Shown: piece after piece, positions 35,101 to 44,100 of the stretch
Layout: each line of letters opens with the position of its first letter
Numbering within the stretch: the first letter of the stretch is position 1
Source: Bedellia somnulentella
Taxonomy: Eukaryota; Arthropoda; Insecta; Lepidoptera; Bedelliidae
NCBI GenBank assembly: GCA_963576735.1
Contig: OY755178.1
Span: 9,300,001 to 9,364,000 of the forward strand
Length of the DNA stretch: 64,000 nt
Direction: 5' to 3'
Notes under the pieces: generated by a model
The model's input: only the letters and a program-made list of their open reading frames with translations
Told to the model about the DNA's origin: nothing
The model's database searches: none
Translations under genes and position numbers: made by a program

Positions 35101-38100
35101 CTTTCCTTCTGATGTATAGAACTTGATCATTCTGACCGAAACATGACCGAAAACCATATGTCGACTGACACTCGCAATCCACCTACTGGAATTAAGTACA
35201 TAACATAAACATAAACGTTCACGCCGAATATCCCCGAAGGGGTTGGCAGAGGTACTAATACTTCTGAACATCACGTGACTTTGTCACCTGGTGTTCAGAG
35301 TACCCACGTTTTGCATGGACAGTGTACTCACGTGATAGGGGGCAGGCCTATCGCCGTTTTGTACGAATACACTGTCACATGACTAAGTACAACTCAGCCA
35401 TGTGGGTTTCCTCACGATGTTTTCCCTCACCGTTAACAACCATGATAAATTAACCACACATATGTCTTTAGAAAAGACAAATTGGTGTAGGCCCGACCCA
35501 GGATTTGAACACTAGTCGTTTGCACGATAACCGAGTGTTCTACCCACTGGGCTATCACGGAATTAAGTATTCTCGAAAATTCTCTGTAGGAGGATTACCA
35601 CATATAGAGCACTGGTTTCGTTACGTTTGCAACGAAAAGAAATGTGGTTTACAACATACCGCACAACACAAAAGAGCAATTTAATTATTATTACCGTAGT
35701 TGGCTTCTAGAAGTGTTATTACCAGACACGCAGTGTTATCTTTCGGCAAAACAACGATATGGCAAATATATCTGATACAATAATTACACATCATGCAGAC
35801 GGATTATTGTGGAATTGGAAACATGCAATAAATTAATTATATTAGACTTTTACTTTATTGGGTAATTTATTAGTTTATTGGTAATAAGCACTATGATGCA
35901 ATCCACTCTTATCGGGCCAATTTGTATTATGTCTAAACGTGACCTATTACAATTCATAAATAATGGTAGAGAGAAAGAAAAGTTTGAATGTACTATGTCC
36001 TGAAACATCCAATATGTTTATGATTCTGTAACCCATGCAAGCCTACAACATAAATATAGTACCTTTTTAAACATAACATAACATAAACGTTCACGCCGTT
36101 TGTCCCCGAAGGGGTTGGCAGAGGTACCAATACTTCTGAACTCACATGGCAGCGCCATCTAATGTCCAGAGAAAGGTCTATCGCCGTTTTGTACGAATAC
36201 ACTGTCACATGACTAAGTACTACTCAGCCATTTGGGTTTCCTCACGATTTTTTCCCTCACCGTTAACAACCATGATAAATTAACCACACATATGACTTTA
36301 GAAAAGACAAATTGGTGTAGGCCCGACCCAGGATTGGAACTCACGCCCTTCCGTTTTTTGGGCGGGTGTTCTACCCACTGGACTATCATGTCGTTAGGTA
36401 TAATCTATACAGAATTAAACCTGTACTAGTAAAAATAATTATGATTGTCACATTCATCGAGTGTAGAGCATAAATGTTGTCTCCATATAATCGCTTATGT
36501 AACACATACAAGACAATGTATGCGCACGCGCACAATTCCCGTACACGCTTCCTAACGACACTTTTTGTCAGTACCATAGGTAATTGTTACCTCTTTGTTT
36601 GCTATCATCGTTTCTCACGAGGTGATAGGTTGTGTCACAGCATACTTGCTTTTTATCATCGGAATCAATTGATATGTTGATGGGTTATTTATTGTCGTAT
36701 GATGAGTTTTAGGAATTCTGTCGTTGGAAGAACGGTGTATTTATCGTAAATACTCGTAACTTAAACTCGACTCGTGGGGTCTGCAGATTTTTTTTATTAG
36801 AGAATAGCTGACCCGACATACCTCGTTCTGTCAAAAAATATGTTTTAAGCTTAATCTCATTACTTTTCAATTATTTCCTATAACTAAGAACCATCTCCAA
36901 ACTTTAAGTAACACTTAAAAAAAAGAATCAGTCGATTTTGCCTAGCTGTTTTCCAGTAATGCGCTTAGCAATACTGCTTGCGCATAGCTTTATTATATAG
37001 ATTTCTTGTATTGTATAAGGTTATCAAAATAATAATTTTAAATTATACAATATTAAATTTAATTTAATACATATACAAATTAATGTTGGTAATGTCGACT
37101 TTTCGGAGAAAATCAATAGTGATGTATTTATAACATTAAACTAATCGACTGTGGTAAAGAAAGCAGCAAACACAGATTTTTTTAAATGCGAGATATATTA
37201 AATAGTACATGATGAATCTGGATCCTTAGCCAAACACCCTATCATCTAAACCACATAAGCAACAGCCAAGTGAAAAATGTGTTTCTTTCACCAATCACCT
37301 TATTTCACTAATTCCAGAGGCGAACCCGACAAATCCGACTACTTCGGCAACACGGCCCTGCACCTCGCCGCCGCAAGAGGTCACAAAGACTGCGTCACCT
37401 TCTTGGTCAACTTTGGAGCCAATGTCTTCTCTATGGACGTCGATGGTCACACTGCTCAGGAGCTGGCAGCTATCAATGGCAAGGAGGATATATTGAGACT
37501 GCTCGATCAGGCGACCGCTAAACTGGAAAATAATGATAAGTAGGTTTTTATTTGTTTTATTAAGTATTCATAAGTATTATAAAATCTAATGAGAGGTTTT
37601 CTTTTTGAGAAATAAAAAAAAAACATAGTTTCCTAGAGCTCTGTAGATGGCGTTGATGTAACTACGTTACTTACTTAATTTTTTTCTTCGTGGCCTCAAT
37701 CGTGTTACCACAATAATTTCGCCAGTGTCAACTTTAAAAACATGTGTCATATCACCATAGAGTAACTTTTTGGCGAGTAAAAACAACAAAAAGAATGTTA
37801 AATATAAACACCGTCTTTGTTTATTTACTTTTAAGCTATCTTGGCTTAAACTGATATTTATTTAGACTTTTAAATCAGAACGTTTTTATGTACGTTCCGT
37901 TTTACGATATCATTACATCCAAGTGTGAAAAACGGTGTGACGTTCCGTTCCTACCAGTAACATAGCAAATCTGGCGCCATCTATCCTGAGAACAGGGAAG
38001 AAGAAAAAAAGAAAAAAAGGAATACCTCTCATTATGCTACGTCGATTCTCTATGGATGTCGATGGCCACACTGCCCAGGAACTGGCCTATTAATGGCAAG

Positions 38101-41100
38101 AAGGATATATTGAGGCTGCTCGATCAGGCGACCGCTAAGCTTAAGAATAATGATAAGTAGGTTTTGGTTTGTTTTGTTATAGATTTATATACGTCCCGAA
38201 GTTTAAAATATATAATATAGCCCTTATACCCTTTTTCGTTACATATCGTCTAATAATATTTTAATATGGCTCTTATACCCTTTTGTTTATTTTATACCAT
38301 TCACAAAAATAAATGTATGGGTAAAAATTAGTAGTATTGCTATCTTGCGCCGCAGCCTTATTACACTCTAATTAATTTGATATTGTAGATGTATTGAAAA
38401 TATTAGAACTTTAGAATATACAATGCCAGAAAAAAGACAAAGAACTAAGATTCTTTTACAAACCTTACGAAACTAAACATACAACCACTGAAATTCCAGG
38501 AAAAAAGCGAAATCTTTCAAAGAAAAAGCGCGAAAGGACTACGAAAAATCACACAAACAGTACCAGAAACGGCAAAGCAAGGCTGAGGTGCTCGCTGAGA
38601 AGGAAATGAAGAAACTGGCCAAAGACTGGGAGAACGGGTATGACGAAGATATATCAACGATACCGCATCGGCCTAGCACTGTTCTCATGGCTTTGAAGCA
38701 GAAAATGACGAGGTCTACTAGTCAAGGTAAGCTTTAGAATAGAATAGATAAACTATTGCTGGTCACAATACCTCATGGGGTTTGCGAGGATAGTACACAG
38801 TTTGGCGATATATGTTCTCTGCTTTCCCCGGTGGAAACTAATGGCGTAAGTATATTTATGTGTCTATAGTACACTAGGTAAAATTTACTTATATTTATAC
38901 ATAAATTGACAATGTACAATAAGGGGGAAACTCACTATCCGTACCAATATTGCCTATTCTTAACAGTATTTTATTTATTGTTTGATTACAATTTCCAGGA
39001 AACCTCCTATCAGATGACCAACCGCGTCCCACATACAGTGCTCTGGTAGGCACCGTCACAGGAGCTAAGGGAAGAGGCGCTGTTTATAAGAAAGCTTTGG
39101 CTACTAAAAACAGGAACGGAACTTTGAGGAGGAATGGCGTTGATGATGATTTTAAGGTATGTTTTTGCTGACAATTTCTGTCTATACTCACGGCTATAAA
39201 TCCCAAAAGGTTCTGGAACATAGATAACCCCCTATAGATTCCGCTTACAGGGCACTCGATATCGGCAACACGTTCGACTAATTGAGTAGACGTATAAAAT
39301 TTCACCTTCGCACTGTTTCAGTTGCGACCAGAACTAGGAACTGAGTGTTCGTGCACCAAAAATATTTATACATACTGTTTTATTTATTACTATTGCTTTG
39401 AAATGGCTACATGTTTAATAAAGTTGTGTGGGAAATTAACCACAAAATTCAACTACCAAAAAGACGGTATTACATTCCATTACTAAGCATAAAATCATAA
39501 TTAAATTGCAATTCAAGAGATCAATTTAAACTGGTCAACACCATAGTTCCGTCACATACACTCTTTACGTTGATTGTGATTACGTCTTTTTCTAGCATAA
39601 CGTCAAGGATGTCCGAGATACTTTTAGAACGGAATGGTTTCGGAACGGGAACTACGAAGCCAATCCGGTCCGGAGGTTGCGGGTTCGATCCCGATTTCAG
39701 AGCAATATTTATGTGATGAGCTTCAATGATTGTTTTTTAGTCTTAGGTATTATTTGTATGTGTACTATATAATATTAAATATATGGTTAAGTTAGTACCC
39801 CATACTACAAGTCTTACTTAGTTTGGGACTAACTTAATCTGTGTATAATATGTCCGTATACAGATTATTTCTTAAATAGAAGTACAAGTATATATTTATT
39901 TATTTGTTTTATTTAATCTTTTTGCAAAACCTAAAATCAAAATTAGAGAAGTCGAAGACGAAGTCGCGGGTACCAGCAAGTATCTCTAAATATTTTAAAT
40001 CTTGCTCTGATAGAATTTCGTTTATATTTGAGTTTTTCTAAATTACCCGAGATGAAAGCCAAATAGATTGAAGCTACTCATCGTTCCAACGACACCGGTT
40101 TTGTTTACCGGCCCATATATATGTATTTCCATTTGTTTCTTTCTTTTCAATAAAAATATGAATGTTATAATCTATTATTCTTTCCTTACGAACTAATTTA
40201 TCAATATCATTTCTCAAATGTGTCCCATCACTATTAAAGAGTTCAAGTATAGAGCGACCTTGAAGGAGCCAATCACAGGCATTGTGCGTTGTTCCCCGCT
40301 ACCTGTGCTTTCCTCCAAAAGTTGCCAGTTTGGATTCATACAAATATATACTGTATGCGGAGTCTATTGGGGGTGGTCTGTGTTCTGGAATAATAAGCTA
40401 GAACGAGAAAAATAAACAGAGGCTAGAGCTTCATAATTATAAATTCATCAGTCAATCTTTTAGTTTAAGTGGGGAAGAAAATAGTTATAAAAGATGGTTT
40501 GTGGATGAGAAAAAGAAATATCGGGTGAAATAATTCCATTTATTTTCGGTATCAAGGTTGGTGGATTACACAGTTGAAAAGAGTTCAGTATGAATTGTGA
40601 AGAATGAGTTTAAATTATGGATTAAAACACCACGTCCTTTTTATTAATTTGTCAGGGTTGTAAACATTGAGGGACAACAAGTTTAAGATATGCATTATAT
40701 ATCTTAAATCGATTAAAGACATTACACTTAACAACTATGCCCATTGAATGCTTATATAAAATATTGTAATTTTCAAAATAATTCATAATTAAAAAGTGGC
40801 GCTGCCTAGATCAAACTGAGAAAGTATAGAGTGAGTTTCTTAGCCTCAGCTGAAATGTGACTGAAGTTTGATGTCTTTTATCAATTTTAAATATAAAAGG
40901 GGTATGTTTTCAAAACGAGGTCTAGGCCCAGTATGTTAGTGACTAAAACTTCTAAATCAAAATTTCTAGGTAGGAGAAGTAGAAGGCGGTCGTCGTTCAG
41001 TGACGTCACTAAGCGGTCTTCGCCGAGACTCTGAAGTAATGTACGTGGGCTCGTTCGGAGCGGGGGCGGCGCCGCGCGGGGCCGTGGCTAATGTGTTTGA

Positions 41101-44100
41101 TACCGCGCCCTCTGCTGCATTGGCCAGGTACTTTATTATATTTATAGTACAAAAATATATTTTTGGAAAAATTGGTTGCTGCTGGCTCTGTGATCCGTGC
41201 GGTTCCTGTGACTTTATGTGTCTCGAGCAGATGAGGACCAGCTGGCGGAGCAAAGGTGTGAGTATCTACGCTCGAATATCAAAATAAAGCTAGGTAGTGG
41301 GTAGGTTACTATTATTAGATAGACGTGAAATTAACCTCACTAAGTGGTCTCCATCGCGATTCCGAGGTGATGTCCGTGGGATCGTTCTGAGCAGGGGCGG
41401 CGCCGCGCGGAGCTGTGGCTAATGTGTTTGATACCGTGCCCTCTGCCGCATTAGCCAGGTATTTTATTTCATTCGTAGTATTTTTATTTATGGTATTTTA
41501 TTTATAGTACAAAAAAATATTCCGGAAAGATAGGTTGCTGCTGGTCCTATAGTCTGTGCGGCTACACCATGACTTTGTATGTCCCGGGTAGCTGAGGGCA
41601 AGCTGGCGAGGCAAAGGTGTGAGTATCTAAGCTAAATCGAATATGTAGTTAGTGGGTACTTTACTATTACTACTTAGAAAGTGTAAGTAACCTCACTAAG
41701 TGGTCGTCGCCGCGACTCTGAAGTGAATGTACGTGGGTTCGTTCGGAGCGGGGGCGGCGCCGCGCGGATATATATCAGGTAAGTAAAGTAGAAGGTGGCA
41801 ATCGCTCCGTAACCTTAATGAGTGTTTTTTTTAGTCGGTTGGTACTGGCCCTGTGGCCTGTGTGGCTTCACCATGGTTAATGGGTAGGCAGCAATGACTA
41901 GTTTAAATGAGTGTAAGTAACACCTCTAAGTGATGTTCATGGGTTGTTATACTGATACTTCTGAACATCACGTGACATTGTCGCCTGGTATTCAGAGTAT
42001 ATATTCAGAAGTATTAGTACCTCTGCCAACCGATATTCAGGGATATTCGGGGTAAACGTTTGAGTTGAGCCTTTTTTATTTATTTTAGATATTGTACTCC
42101 AATACCTATCAGGTAAGCAACAATTACCAGCTAAGTGAAGTGAGGCGGTCTTCGCTCTGCGAGCCGTTATGACCCTTTATCCACTGAAGGGTTATGGTTT
42201 TATCTGAGCTACTTCAAACTCAAACTTTTAATGCATACCATAAGTGTACAAAACCTCTACCACTTTGTGACAATCCAGTACCAGCTCTGAAGTTAAGTCT
42301 CATTGATCTAGAGCATGAAGCATAGATGTCGGGAGATGATTCTGTTATTCATATCGAACTTTGATTGCCAGTGCCCCCTGAACTATGACCTGTAACCAAG
42401 ACTCTCTTGTTTGCAATACTATGTTGTAGTGGCCTAGGCTTTTAGAAATTTCTATGTTGAGATCTTGTGAGGAGATATCGGCTCCAGTACTACTCAACAA
42501 GACATTTGTGGTATTGTAGTTTTATGTATCCTGTCACATGTACTTAACACACAAATATAAGACTGTAAGTTCTTCCGCACCCTGATTTTCGGACCTAGAA
42601 ATAAAATTTGTATACAACTAAATAAACTATACGAATACAAGTCAAACTTTAACTCGTATATGATATTTCAGATCAGCCAGCCAACCAGACTTCGCAGCCG
42701 AGGCGGGAGGTCAGGAAGTTCTGCTGCAAGAACCGGCCAGCATATTTGATAGACCAGGCTTTGGTAGTGTGGCTTTTAGGTAATGTCTCATTTTATATTA
42801 CCGTTTAAGCTATATAGCCCCGCCCCCTGATTACGTATATTTTGTGATTGACGGTTGTGTCGCAACTTGCACGATTGTCGCTGTCAATGTCACAAATTTG
42901 TATGCGATTTGACACATTATTATGTTATTACACCCTCAACTATTTCATGCACATAACAACCATTTTATTAAATATTTCCATTGCAGAAGATCAATAACAG
43001 CAACCCTAAGTGCGATGCCGCCGGGCGAAGATTTGTCCATAGGGTCGGCAGGGTCACTAGCTGCCAGACACTCTTACAAACCTGCGGATTGGAGCCAACA
43101 GTCTGGTAAGGAAAACTACAATACTTACGGTTATAATCCCAAAAAGAGGCAATTATTTTTCAGCTGCGGAAGTTAAATAGAAAAAAATATGGATGTTCAA
43201 TACGAGGATGTAATGCAGTAATGGATGGCAATGTTGCTAGTGAAGCAAAATTCTAATCACATCAGACCTATTTATACTTACGGCTTTAAATTTCAAAAAG
43301 AGGTAGTTTAGGCTTAAAGTTAAAAACCTTCAGAGTGAAAAATATTGTAAGGTAAAAGATCAGGGTCTATGGCTGCAAGACACTCTTACAAACGTGCTGA
43401 CTGAAGCCAACAGTCTGGTAAGAAAATCTACCTTACTCACAGCTACAAAATTCTGAAATAGACTCACGGCTAAATACCAAAAATCGGTAGCCTGAAATTC
43501 AGAGTTTTACATTCCTTAGACATTTTTGGAAATTGAGTGGGATACAGATTGTAAAATAAAAGATGGTTGGTAATGGGTCTCCAGCCACATCGCCCAACCA
43601 TCGCATAAGAAGCCTCAAAACTAAGGCTCAGGCATATAAGGGAATAAATGGGTTAGTTAGTACTATTTAAAACCACAGTATTGCGTTCTTAGCTATGCTA
43701 CACATAGCACGGCAGTAACATAGCACGGCTAGTGAGGAAACCCATAGTAATTTTGATTTTTCACTTCTTGACGCACGCTTGGCTGCACGGAGTAAGATTT
43801 AGAAAGATTTACGTGTGTGTTGTGAGCCAAAACTACAGAGTAATATAATCAAATTAAAAATGTATCACACTATTATAATCATTACAAAATGTAGTTAATT
43901 TTTAAGAAGGCACTGGCTGAAAATTGCTGCTATTTTCGATATATGTGACAGTAGCAGAGTATCGAGCCAAGTACCTTTTCACCAAATGAGGGCACATGTC
44001 TGGTACAAGTTACTTTTTATAATTATTATTTTTTAATCGACTTCAAAAAAGGAGGAGGTTATCAATTCGTCGATATAAATTTTTTTTATACAATTTTGGT

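Larger units (their letters stand above)
34043..37317 (+). other. Sans intron 2
   Basis: Holds a SINE-A copy and two SINE-B copies, listed separately. The stretches 34043-34436, 34700-35200, 35563-36074 and 36394-36800 show no exon or named element. Confidence 0.7.

Noticed and set aside
41128..41287. Extension of Sans exon 6 into a longer coding exon
   Set aside because: The donor at 41128 joins exon 7 in frame, and the duplicated copies preserve similarity across it as intron. The extension shows no conserved-looking protein.
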